Origin: CAYVZZ01 sp964456185
Lineage (GTDB): Bacteria > Pseudomonadota > Gammaproteobacteria > Pseudomonadales > Alcanivoracaceae
DNA: 55,802 nucleotides
Assembly: GCA_964456185.1 (NCBI GenBank)
Contig: CAYVZZ010000002.1
Coordinates: 1-55,802, forward strand
Reading direction: 5' to 3'
Part shown: in pieces, positions 1 to 7,750 of the stretch
Numbering within the stretch: position 1 is the stretch's first letter
How the letters are laid out: each line of letters begins with the position of its first letter
Notes under the pieces: model-generated
The model's database searches: none
What the model saw: only the letters and a program-made list of their open reading frames with translations
Told to the model about the DNA's origin: nothing
Made by a program: the position numbers and the translations under genes

Positions 1-630
1 GTGGTGCAGCCCTAGTCCAGGATGCAGACCAGCTGCAACCACCGCACGCGCACAAGCAGCACGAATAATGGCATAGCCATAGTTTAATGCACGGTTAATG
101 GCATCTTCTTCCTTCGGGCGGCGCCGGAAGGTATCGTTAAACAAGGTACGCCAGTAGTACTTGGCAGCTTGTGCTTCAATGTTGTCTGGATCGCCAGAGC
201 GCACCTTGTTAATCATACGAGTGAATTGGCGAGGCGCTGCTTTGTTATCTGGGAAAGCCATTATTGCAACGCTTTGTTGACCGGAAATTTTGGCTTTGAC
301 GATGGCTTGCCACAGGCGCTTACGCAGTGGCAAAGTTGCCGCTAATTGCTGCTGCAAAACGCCGGTGGATTGGTAATGCGTACCATACGGCAAACAAAGT
401 GATAACGGGTGGTAATTGTGCCCGCAAATCACAATGGGCACCCCCTCCTCTGCCAGCCGCACCATAACCGGTTTGGAAAGCGTGGATTGTTCGGCGGTGA
501 GCAGCAGGCAGTTGAGTTCATCAATAACCACCCGCCCCTGCTCTTCTTCGCCTTTCATCACCACCAAGAAGCCTCGGTACAGCTTGGCATAGAGGCCGTT
601 GGTGGCGAGATCCACCACATTCCAGCGCAT
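1..630 (-). CDS. cas1: CRISPR-associated endonuclease Cas1 (type II-C), partial
   Basis: Cas1 is the integrase that, with Cas2, inserts new spacers into the CRISPR array. The visible 210 codons begin with MRWNVVDLATNGLY and run off the left edge, so roughly the last third of a ~300-residue protein is missing. The region DNIEAQAAKYYW carries the metal-binding Glu, and LNYGYAIIRA followed by GLHPGLGLHH carries the conserved His region of Cas1. The ATG lies one base after the cas9 stop codon, so the two genes are surely co-transcribed. Order cas9-cas1 is that of type II-C loci; cas2 and the array would be expected further left. Identification is secure; function cannot be judged because the C-terminus is unseen. 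Confidence 0.95.
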   Translation of the reverse strand, partial: MRWNVVDLATNGLYAKLYRGFLVVMKGEEEQGRVVIDELNCLLLTAEQSTLSKPVMVRLAEEGVPIVICGHNYHPLSLCLPYGTHYQSTGVLQQQLAATLPLRKRLWQAIVKAKISGQQSVAIMAFPDNKAAPRQFTRMINKVRSGDPDNIEAQAAKYYWRTLFNDTFRRRPKEEDAINRALNYGYAIIRAACARAVVAAGLHPGLGLHH

Positions 631-631
631 G

Positions 632-3600
632 TTACATCCTTAGTTTCTCCACATGATTACTCTGAAACACTGCATTTATACTTTTGTGATTTTGCCCTTT
701 TGGATTAGCTAATAGATTGGGTTGAATATCAAACTTATTTTTCAGAGAATCAAACCCTGCAACACGCCAAACACTTGTTTCACCCGTTGTCACATCCGTC
801 AACCTGATGTTGTCAGATTTAAACAACCGCATTAACTTCTTAGCCGCCGGATGTGGAACCATCTCTTTCGTCTTAGGATGCTTCGATAACGGTCTAAATT
901 GAGGAGCATCCGGGTTATCCCGGTGTTCTTTCACATCGGAGTACGGCACAAAGATACCTTGATACTTATATTGCCATTTACCTGTTTTTTTGTCTTTCTT
1001 ATGGGGAATTTGCCATACATCGCAATAAGCATAGCTATTTTTGGCGTATCCTTTAAAAGGCGCGCTCTCAATACGTTTAATAGAATTATTCGGAACACGT
1101 ATACGAACCTTTTTAATGCCCGTTTCGGCACTAAAAGCTTTTAAGCGTTCCTCCAACACCTTGTCTTTTACTACCTTACCTAATGCTTTTGATGCTTTGG
1201 GTGCATCCAAGTCGTTTAGCAAATGGTTCGCTAAGGCAAAGCCACTAAGCCCCTGTTTATCAGTCACTCCTTGACACAGATTCTGTACTAATTGCGCTCT
1301 ATGAGCATTACCACAAATTTGAAACACTTCACTTCTACTGAGGCTAGTCACCGCTTTTCGCGTAAAACCATAAATCTGACCATCTATCTCAGCTATGCCG
1401 TAGGCCGTATCGTTAAACATCGAACCATTGTGAGTATGGTCTGGCTTGTATGACGCAATCACATATTCCTGCTTTTCATACAGTTGGTCACGTAGCTCAG
1501 GGATGTCTGTAACGCGCGCTTTAAGGAAGTGATAAAGGTCTTTTTCCGTTTGGCGCTTAAAATCACGCTGTGCACTTAATTGCTGGACTAAACGCCTTGA
1601 TGTCAGCCCCACCACAAACGCATCCACAATATGATGACGATGGTCTTCGCGGTAATTGCCCGCCTCCTTGTCCTTGTAGCGATTAAGGTTCCACACGTCA
1701 CGCAACACGGCAGTTAGTCGGCCATTAACGGGCGCGACCTTGGCGACATTATCGGAGAATAGGCACGACAAATAGCGCGCCGCGGTACGCGAGATATAGC
1801 GCGTATCGTTCAACTCCCGTTCTAAAATGGTGCCGCTGTCTTTGCCATAGAACTTGTCAAAAGCGCCAGGTAGGAAACGGTCATATTTGCGGCCTTGACC
1901 AAAGGCAATTAATGCCCGTTTTTGCATATCTGCTTGATTAAACTTGCCCACCTCGGCTGGCGTATTATTGCCTTTAATATTGTTTTCGTTTTTGAAGGCT
2001 AAGGTCTTATTGGCCATGCCATCGTCATAACAGCGGCTAAACGGAATAATATGCTCAATTTCTACGTCGCCATTAAACAACTGACGTGCGGAAATGGTTT
2101 GCCCCATAAAAATAGTAACTCGGGCACCTTCCTTGCCCAATTCTTCCCATAAAATATATTTCTGGAAATCATCGCGGCTCGGTCGTTCAATGCCCAGCTC
2201 AGCCAACTCCTTACGGATACGATCCTTGTTTTTCTTGTTGGCGTTAATACGCTTCTCAATTTCCTGGCGGGCCTTCTTGGAGTTTTTCAGATCACGGGTT
2301 AGCTCCAAGTGGATTTTGGCAGGCTTACCGCCCTGTTTTTTAATAATCCGGTTAACCACTACGCGTAACTGATTGAGCGCCACATGCACCGTCGGGTTGG
2401 CAATCTTGCCGTATTCAAAAGCGTCGTTATCGCGTTCTTCTTCGGGCTTGCGCTCATCCACTTCGGAATGATCACCCCACACCGAATCAACCAACACTTC
2501 GCCGTAATAAGGCAACTCATCACGTTCCACGTGAGAAAAATGACTATGGTGCAAATCAGTACCTAGCCGTTCCCCCAATTCTTTTACTGCATCGCTAAAC
2601 ACCAGCCCCGTTTCTTTCAAAACCGGATTGATTTGCTTCATAAATTTCAAAGACACGGCCATGGTGTTGCGCTTGAAACGCATCTTGGCTAATCGTTCGA
2701 CCTGCTCATCTTGCAATTGAGGAACACGCTCACGAATACCCTCCTTGACTTGGTCATCCTCCATGACAATTTCTCGACCTTCGGCATCTTGGGCCACAGG
2801 GTTAATCAGAAAGGCAATTAGCTCATTTAGCTTGTCATCGTCTAGTGTGTCTGCCAGCTTGCCCAATCGTTCAGGTTTGCGCAGATCGCACATAACCTCA
2901 TTGCCAAACAATTTGTTACTGCGACTGCCAATATCCAGGTTAAATTGAGCATCAGTGGGGAACAATGGCGAACCATGTTCATCTTTCAAGCGTTTTGGTA
3001 TCGACTTAAAGGAGATACTTTTGTTGTGATCTAGATAATCATAAAGTGCTAACCGCTGACGCTCATCCAACCATGAACTTTCGCCCTGTGACTCATAGCG
3101 CAGCATGTTCACTTCCTGATAAATCCGAAAACGCTGCGCCGCCGGTAATCCGGATGCGGCACGCGGTTCATCTGGATAAAAACGACATTTCCCCTTTGGC
3201 ACGGGCTTCAAAGGGTATTGGAAAAATGCGGTTTCACGCAGCATTTCCCATTGTTCATCCGTCAGCAACGTATTGCCCTGGGTTTGCTGAATGCGTTCCC
3301 ATTCATCGGCATACATGGCGCGGTCGGCATAAAAATCGGTTTCGCCATTACGGAAGCGCACCACTTGTTGCTCAACCGGACAGCCTTTTTCGCGTAACAC
3401 ACGATTACTCTCGTTTTTGGCGTGTAGGTACTCCCCTAATGTTTGGTCGCCCAGCTTTTCACGTAGACTGGCAATTTTTTTCTTGTAATCGCTTTCTTCT
3501 GAATCACCAGCCAAGCGATTGGACTTGAACCCGCGTCGACGGCCGATATGAAACAAAGCGCGCCCTAAAGTATGCGCGTCAACCGACTGGTTAGCCGCTT

Positions 3601-3922
3601 TTGCGCGTGCTGCGTAGGGATCGATCTTATTGAATACGTCACGCCGAGTTTCTTCATCTTCTGGCAACAAACCACATTCAATTAATTCTCGTACCAACCG
3701 GCGCACACGGTTTTGTCCACGGTCACGATTACGACGAATACCACGCGCCATACGGCGGGCAACAGCTAAGGGTTCTTTGGATTTGGGATCACGTCCATTA
3801 GGAAAAATACGCACGCCAATATCGCGCAAAGCGACTGGCTGCTCTTTGTCGTCTATATCGAACAGTGCATAGCCAATGGATGAAGTCCCCAGATCAAGCG
3901 AAAGCAAATACGGTTTTTTCAT
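632..3922 (-). CDS. cas9: CRISPR-associated endonuclease Cas9, subtype II-C
   Basis: RNA-guided DNA endonuclease, 1,096 residues, the size of II-C enzymes such as the Neisseria one (1,082). RuvC-I is LSLDLGTSSIGYAL with D10. An Arg-rich bridge helix spans about residues 54-85. RuvC-II is IHLELTRDL with E540. HNH is VEIEHIIPFSR with H624, then NKTLAFKNENN with N647. RuvC-III is DHRHHIVDAF with H763/H764 and D767. The C-terminal ~300 residues form the PAM-interacting region. HNH has Glu (E623) where the Neisseria and Streptococcus enzymes have Asp. The open frame extends upstream to 4063, but the protein should start at 3922: AAGGA lies nine bases before this ATG and the RuvC-I motif starts at once, as in the family. 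All nuclease residues are present, so the enzyme looks active. Confidence 0.97.
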   Translation of the reverse strand: MKKPYLLSLDLGTSSIGYALFDIDDKEQPVALRDIGVRIFPNGRDPKSKEPLAVARRMARGIRRNRDRGQNRVRRLVRELIECGLLPEDEETRRDVFNKIDPYAARAKAANQSVDAHTLGRALFHIGRRRGFKSNRLAGDSEESDYKKKIASLREKLGDQTLGEYLHAKNESNRVLREKGCPVEQQVVRFRNGETDFYADRAMYADEWERIQQTQGNTLLTDEQWEMLRETAFFQYPLKPVPKGKCRFYPDEPRAASGLPAAQRFRIYQEVNMLRYESQGESSWLDERQRLALYDYLDHNKSISFKSIPKRLKDEHGSPLFPTDAQFNLDIGSRSNKLFGNEVMCDLRKPERLGKLADTLDDDKLNELIAFLINPVAQDAEGREIVMEDDQVKEGIRERVPQLQDEQVERLAKMRFKRNTMAVSLKFMKQINPVLKETGLVFSDAVKELGERLGTDLHHSHFSHVERDELPYYGEVLVDSVWGDHSEVDERKPEEERDNDAFEYGKIANPTVHVALNQLRVVVNRIIKKQGGKPAKIHLELTRDLKNSKKARQEIEKRINANKKNKDRIRKELAELGIERPSRDDFQKYILWEELGKEGARVTIFMGQTISARQLFNGDVEIEHIIPFSRCYDDGMANKTLAFKNENNIKGNNTPAEVGKFNQADMQKRALIAFGQGRKYDRFLPGAFDKFYGKDSGTILERELNDTRYISRTAARYLSCLFSDNVAKVAPVNGRLTAVLRDVWNLNRYKDKEAGNYREDHRHHIVDAFVVGLTSRRLVQQLSAQRDFKRQTEKDLYHFLKARVTDIPELRDQLYEKQEYVIASYKPDHTHNGSMFNDTAYGIAEIDGQIYGFTRKAVTSLSRSEVFQICGNAHRAQLVQNLCQGVTDKQGLSGFALANHLLNDLDAPKASKALGKVVKDKVLEERLKAFSAETGIKKVRIRVPNNSIKRIESAPFKGYAKNSYAYCDVWQIPHKKDKKTGKWQYKYQGIFVPYSDVKEHRDNPDAPQFRPLSKHPKTKEMVPHPAAKKLMRLFKSDNIRLTDVTTGETSVWRVAGFDSLKNKFDIQPNLLANPKGQNHKSINAVFQSNHVEKLRM

Positions 3923-3959
3923 TATTTTCATTCCTTGGTGTTGACAAGATGCCCCTGTA

Positions 3960-4105
3960 ATGTAGCATTGAAATCGTGGCGACGGCCACAGTGTGGTGAC
4001 GATCACACTTAAAAGCTTTAGCAGCTTAGGAAACGTGCTTCTGAATCCGTTAACAAGTTTCAAAACACAAAATCGATAACCCCGCTACGGCGGGGTTACG
4101 TTTAT
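3960..4105 (+). ncRNA. candidate tracrRNA upstream of and divergent from cas9
   Basis: No gene fills 3923-4203. The plus strand shows a TTGACA box (3941-3946), 16 bases, then TAGCAT (3963-3968). Next come a stem GTGGC-GACG-GCCAC (3976-3989), a stem AGTGTGGT-GACG-ATCACACT (3990-4009), a short stem AAGCT/AGCTT (4013-4027), and a strong stem AACCCCGC-TACG-GCGGGGTT (4078-4097) followed by ACGTTTATCT. The stretch 3961-3990 read on the minus strand (GGCCGTC, CGATTT, TGCTAC in order) resembles from memory the 3' part of proteobacterial II-C repeats, so the plus strand could be an anti-repeat. II-C loci often encode tracrRNA beside cas9. Against this: no repeat is available for comparison, the T-run is weak, and the last stem could instead terminate the toxin-antitoxin operon on the minus strand. 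Confidence 0.38.
4078..4097. terminator. strong 8-bp GC stem-loop, terminator-like
   Basis: Perfect stem AACCCCGC/GCGGGGTT with loop TACG. On the plus strand it is followed by ACGTTTATCT and would end a tracrRNA. On the minus strand it is followed by ATCGATTTTGTGTTTT and would end the toxin-antitoxin transcript that stops at 4204. Either reading is possible; the sequence does not decide the strand. Confidence 0.55.
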
Positions 4106-4149
4106 CTGGAGTAAGTGCTTGCTTTGGAATAGTGGTGCGGGCAATTGGC

Positions 4150-4184
4150 ATTGCTGTGGCCGATGTGATCGGCTCCTACAGACA
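4150..4184 (-). repeat. REP-like palindrome
   Basis: Minus strand reads CTGTAGGAGCC, then a perfect stem GCCGAT-CAC-ATCGGC, then CACAGC. The layout TGTAGGAGC followed by a short palindrome matches the repetitive extragenic palindromes of Pseudomonas and relatives. Only one copy was noticed in this window, just downstream of the toxin gene, so assignment to a repeat family rests on form alone. Confidence 0.5.
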
Positions 4185-4203
4185 CATGGGCTGTATCATC
4201 GGA

Positions 4204-4509
4204 TCAATGGTCATTCTCTAGCATGTACAAACGCAGATCACGTTCATCTCGCACGACGTGCAGCATGAAAACTGTCTCATCCTCTATGCGGTAAATAATC
4301 CGGCAGGGCTTCACTAGTATTTCGCAATAAATGGATTTTGGTAGCTCTGGTGGGATGCGCCCCGAACGCGGAAAATCTTCAAGACGGGTGACTTTCTCGA
4401 ACACTCTCTGCACTAGGTCTCTAGCTGCTTTGGGGTTATCCAGTGCGATGTATTCGGCAATATTATCAAGTGTCTGTAAAGCAGGTTCCGTCCATATTAT
4501 GTTAGCCAC
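4204..4509 (-). CDS. RelE/ParE family toxin of a type II toxin-antitoxin pair
   Basis: A 101-residue protein of the RelE/ParE fold (plasmid stabilisation family). Typical features are the N-terminal WTEPALQTLDNIAEYIA helix, the central LEDFPRSGR turn, the YCEILVKPCRIIYRIEDE strands and a C-terminal VVRDERDLR stretch. Members are either ribosome-dependent mRNA endonucleases (RelE) or gyrase poisons (ParE). The motifs here look closer to ParE, but this cannot be settled by eye. The start overlaps the end of the upstream antitoxin gene by 13 bases, the usual coupled arrangement. Free toxin would stop growth; the antitoxin neutralises it. Confidence 0.88.
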   Translation of the reverse strand: MANIIWTEPALQTLDNIAEYIALDNPKAARDLVQRVFEKVTRLEDFPRSGRIPPELPKSIYCEILVKPCRIIYRIEDETVFMLHVVRDERDLRLYMLENDH

Positions 4510-4754
4510 TTGCTCATCCTTTCCTTGGCTTCTTCATGGCTGCATGTTCGTCCTTCTACCACCGCTCGTTCGCCGCGCGACAAGCCTTCAAGCAACTCGA
4601 GTCGGCGCTGCATGAGTTCGTAATCTTTTACATCTACAAGATAGGCCGAAGGGTTGCCGTATTCCGTGATAAGCACGGGCTCTTTTGTTTGGTGCAAATC
4701 GGCCAATATTTTGGTGGCTTGGCGCTTTAAGTTGGTTACCAGCTCCACTTTCAT
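4497..4754 (-). CDS. Phd/YefM family antitoxin
   Basis: An 85-residue antitoxin. The N-terminal two thirds form the Phd/YefM DNA-binding fold: VTNLKRQATKILADLHQTKEPVLITEYGNPSAYLVDVKDYE, where the sequence PVLIT.YG.P.AYLV is the family signature. The charged, probably disordered C-terminus would wrap around the toxin. It is the first gene of the pair and overlaps the toxin gene by 13 bases. Antitoxins of this kind repress their own promoter, with toxin as co-repressor; two direct repeats lie 27 bases upstream of the start. Confidence 0.88.
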   Translation of the reverse strand: MKVELVTNLKRQATKILADLHQTKEPVLITEYGNPSAYLVDVKDYELMQRRLELLEGLSRGERAVVEGRTCSHEEAKERMSKWLT

Positions 4755-4780
4755 GGTTTTATTCCCGGCTGAAGAATTAA

Positions 4781-4800
4781 AGTATCACTATAGTATCACT
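4781..4800. promoter_or_regulatory. direct-repeat operator upstream of the Phd-type antitoxin
   Basis: AGTATCACT occurs twice (4781-4789 and 4792-4800), separated by AT. The centre also forms the palindrome ACTATAGT, giving TATAGT and GATACT as possible minus-strand -10 elements. Its position 27-46 bases before the antitoxin ATG fits an autorepression site. No convincing -35 box was found, so the promoter itself is not assigned. Confidence 0.5.
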
Positions 4801-4949
4801 TTGACGTTGAGGACTCATGCTGTCGCATGTCAAGCAGCTTACAAATTTCCTTCATGTTAGTATCGAAGAGGTGGTATTGTAGTTAATGTTATTTGCATTA
4901 AATTTTATACACTTAAAAATCAACAAATTACAATCATGCGATGTAGTTA

Positions 4950-5911
4950 ATGAATAAATCCGATGTATATAATCTGAGATTAGTAAGCCCATCTTTTGAT
5001 TCCCCGCTGGTGGACACATTGATGGAGCTAAACCACTTACGTCGCTTGCAGTTGGCTGGCACCACTCGCCCTTGGATATTTTTTCAACTAAAGCGCATTT
5101 TTCATCTAATGGAAAGTGTCGGGTCGGCACGCATTGAAGGCAACCGCACCACTATATCGGAGTATGTTGAGCAGAAAATTGAACATGGAATGTGGGCATT
5201 GCCGGCTCTCAACACTTACCGCCCGAGCACTACCAGGTGCAGCCTTTTATGGATGAATGGCTGGCCTTTATCAATGACGCCGATGCCAGCAAGTATGATT
5301 TATTGAAAACCGCTCTGGCACACCATCGCTTTGTGTGGATTCACCCTTTTGGTAATGGCAATGGCCGCACGGTTCGGCTGGTCACCTATGCGCTGCTAAT
5401 CAAATATGGCTTCAACGTACAAAGTGGCAAGATTCTTAACCCAACAGCGGTGTTTTGTAATGATAGAGATGCATATTATGCCAAGTTGTCTGCCGCCGAT
5501 GTGGGCAGTGATGCAGCTCTGCTCGATTGGTGTGATTATGTATTAAGTGGTGTGTTAGAAGAAGTTAGCAAAGTCAACAAACTGTTAGATTTTGACTTCC
5601 TGCTCCAGCGGGTTTTACTGCCAACACTGGAAATGGCCATTAACCGCGGCTATATCAACAAGGATGAGGCTAAGGTGTTGCGATTGGGCTTGAAGAAACA
5701 AGAGTTCAAGACGGCAGACCTGAATGCTGCTTTGCCCAGCCTTTCATCACGTCAACGAACCCATCTCATTGCCAAAATGAAAGCTGCCGACTTCATTAAG
5801 CCACTTAAAACCAATGGACGCATTTATTATGTTTGCTTCACCAACAACTACCTCATGCGTTGCTTGGTACGCACGCTAGAACAAACTGGTTTTATCCCGC
5901 CCATTAGCTAG
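4950..5911 (+). pseudogene. Fic-family protein, disrupted by internal deletion and frameshift
   Basis: Fic proteins transfer AMP (or similar groups) to hydroxyls of target proteins. The first frame (from 4950) encodes the N-terminal domain, including the inhibitory-helix motif SARIEGNR and ISEYVEQKIE. It then reads into unrelated residues and stops at 5306. The second frame (from about 5192, GTG) resumes at VGIAGSQHLPPEHYQV and contains the complete catalytic motif HPFGNGNGRTVR and the winged-helix-like C-terminus. In full-length relatives some 70-80 residues lie between KIE and IAGS, so a deletion not divisible by three removed them at about 5185-5195. The rest is well preserved, suggesting recent decay. 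The 239-residue downstream frame alone could be translated but lacks part of the fold. The end overlaps the convergent HEPN gene by 8 bases. Confidence 0.82.
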
Positions 5912-6563
5912 CCTCCACCACCGGAAAAGCCGGGTCGCCCCAGAGGGTGTTGGGGTTGTCCATCATCAGCTCAATGAGCGTGGGCACTACGTCATCCAAA
6001 ATGGCCATACAGTCGCGGATTTGGTCGCGATTGACTTGGCCTTGCCAGGTGGCGCCGCCGTGGATGATTTGATTACGAAGCGTGTAGATGCGGCTAAACA
6101 CGATGGCGAGTACACCGGCGGCGTCTTGTTTGGCAAGCGACATTTGTGCGAAGTGACGGGCTTTGGTGAATTTGTCTTGCCATTCGGCTTCGGTGAGTTG
6201 ACCGTTTTGGTGCGCCCAGAAATCGGCAAAAACGTAGGGGTTGTCGAGCAGTACACGAATGGCGCTGGGGTATTTTTCCCACACCAGTTTGCCTAGCTTG
6301 TCGTTGACATCCAGGTCACGCAGTTTTTCAAAAAAAGCATTAAAAACGGCTTTTTCGCCATTGAATACACGGCTGTCGATGTCGGTGGCGTAGGCGGCGT
6401 TGAAGGCAATCCACAGAAAGATGAAGCGGCTGTCCGGGTCGTCTTCTTGTTCAGCGCGATTGAGCCAGCTTAGGGCGCGATGGACGCGCAGGGAGAGGTT
6501 GGTTGGCCAGTTGTCGCGCTCGTCGCGTTGGCGTTTTTTTAAGGTGTTATAGTCGGCAGTCAT
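5904..6563 (-). CDS. HEPN-domain protein, possible RNase
   Basis: A 219-residue protein of an uncharacterised HEPN-like family. Near the C-terminus lies RIYTLRNQIIHGGATW, which fits the R-x4-H catalytic motif of HEPN ribonucleases. The middle has FIFLWIAFNAAYATD, a helix typical of HEPN families found near defence genes. No partner nucleotidyltransferase or antitoxin is visible next to it. It lies between two toxin-antitoxin pairs and tail-to-tail with the broken Fic gene. Whether it is an active RNase, an abortive-infection effector or a relic is not known; the HEPN assignment rests on the motif and helical character. Confidence 0.7.
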   Translation of the reverse strand: MTADYNTLKKRQRDERDNWPTNLSLRVHRALSWLNRAEQEDDPDSRFIFLWIAFNAAYATDIDSRVFNGEKAVFNAFFEKLRDLDVNDKLGKLVWEKYPSAIRVLLDNPYVFADFWAHQNGQLTEAEWQDKFTKARHFAQMSLAKQDAAGVLAIVFSRIYTLRNQIIHGGATWQGQVNRDQIRDCMAILDDVVPTLIELMMDNPNTLWGDPAFPVVEAS

Positions 6564-6687
6564 TTTTGTTGTCTTAGTTATGGGACAGCCCTAATCACAC
6601 CAGTAAAATCAGCTTGGGGCAAGCATCCTGCGCCACCTATTAAATAAAGCAGCAAACTTTCCCCACCATAAATAGATGCACATACTA

Positions 6688-7254
6688 TTAGAGAAAATTG
6701 CTGTACTGCTGTAATCGTGAAACGGTTTGCGGCAATTGTTGTTTTTGAAGAATGGCTAGAAATTGCTTGATAGTCAAAGGAGGGTGTTTTAGTGCAGCAC
6801 GTTGCTGACGGATGGCTTGGCAACAGGCACCGGGGGCCAGATCAATCTGGTAACAAATAAAATCATCGGGATGCAATAGCTCAATACCATAAGGTTTTAA
6901 CGCCGAGGGAGGAAAATCCTTTTGGTTAAACGTAATAATTGCATCTGCATGGCAATGAATGGCGGCCGCTAACACATGCCGGTCATCTGGATCGGGCAAG
7001 GTCAACGCATCAATTAACGCTTCATAGCCAGTCACCTTTGCATCTTTTGCATGTGCGTCCATGAGGTCACGGACGCGTTCTAGCATGGCTCGATCATATT
7101 TACCGCGACGCAATAACGCGTTAATCCACTCGTCGTGAATTTTGTCTGTCCAGTGAGCATGATACAAATCAATCATTGCCAAACGCATTAATGTGTCACG
7201 CAGCGGGGCGGGATATAACACACAAGCATCGTAAACGACCGTAAAACGTCGCAT
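6688..7254 (-). CDS. PIN-domain toxin (VapC-like ribonuclease)
   Basis: A 188-residue protein with a PIN nuclease domain of the larger PIN_3 kind. Acidic residues sit where a PIN active site needs them: D9 in VVYDACVL, E42 in HDEW, D90/D91 in DPDDRHVLAAA and D113 in QKDF. Such proteins cleave tRNA, rRNA or mRNA when released from their antitoxin. The frame is open to 7293, but the start at 7254 (MRRFTVVYD) places the first strand at the N-terminus as in relatives and leaves four bases after the antitoxin stop. A C-terminal tail of ~60 residues follows the nuclease domain. Confidence 0.83.
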   Translation of the reverse strand: MRRFTVVYDACVLYPAPLRDTLMRLAMIDLYHAHWTDKIHDEWINALLRRGKYDRAMLERVRDLMDAHAKDAKVTGYEALIDALTLPDPDDRHVLAAAIHCHADAIITFNQKDFPPSALKPYGIELLHPDDFICYQIDLAPGACCQAIRQQRAALKHPPLTIKQFLAILQKQQLPQTVSRLQQYSNFL

Positions 7255-7258
7255 TAAC

Positions 7259-7711
7259 TCAATACCCCATGTCTTTTTGCTGGGATAGAGCACCTAATTC
7301 ATCCAACGCTTGGCGTCGTTTTATCGCAATCGTTTCTTTGTATGCCAGCACGTCTGTAAGACGAACACGGCGGTGCGTGCCGACTTTGTGAAAATCTATA
7401 GCACCGTCTTCGAGCAATTTGACGAGGTGTGGCCGGCTGACATTGAGCAAATCGGCCGCTTCTTGTGTGCCAATCTCCTGATGATAAGGAATCAGGCTAA
7501 CAGCGTTGCCTTGAGCCATCTCGGAGAGCACATTAAGCAAAATGTGTACTACGTGCCCAGGCAAGATCATTTCATCAGTGTGACTGTTATCTCCACGCAG
7601 TGTGAGATGTACACGCTGCGCATCGGCATATTTGGATAATACACGACTGGAATCGCGTGCCTGTTGAACCTCCTCTGGCGTGGGCAATGAGGTGATGGAT
7701 TGTAGGGTCAT
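7259..7711 (-). CDS. antitoxin with excisionase-type helix-turn-helix
   Basis: A 150-residue protein whose C-terminal half is an excisionase/MerR-like DNA-binding domain: IGTQEAADLLNVSRPHLVKLLEDGAI, then HRRVRLTDVLAYKE. The N-terminal half is helical and probably binds the toxin. Genes of this type regularly precede a PIN_3 toxin gene, and here the toxin starts four bases after this stop. It is expected to repress its own promoter, where two tandem 9-base repeats fill the spacer between -35 and -10. Confidence 0.82.
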   Translation of the reverse strand: MTLQSITSLPTPEEVQQARDSSRVLSKYADAQRVHLTLRGDNSHTDEMILPGHVVHILLNVLSEMAQGNAVSLIPYHQEIGTQEAADLLNVSRPHLVKLLEDGAIDFHKVGTHRRVRLTDVLAYKETIAIKRRQALDELGALSQQKDMGY

Positions 7712-7750
7712 CTTGCATCTCCCCTATTCTCAATTTGCTCGTTTGGTCAT

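Noticed and set aside
3923..4063. Upstream extension of the Cas9 reading frame by 47 residues
   Set aside because: The added residues have no family match, and a good ribosome-binding site precedes the ATG at 3922 where RuvC-I begins.
5192..5911. Second Fic frame as an intact short Fic gene
   Set aside because: It lacks the N-terminal domain and part of the core that relatives have, and the missing N-terminal part lies directly upstream in another frame.
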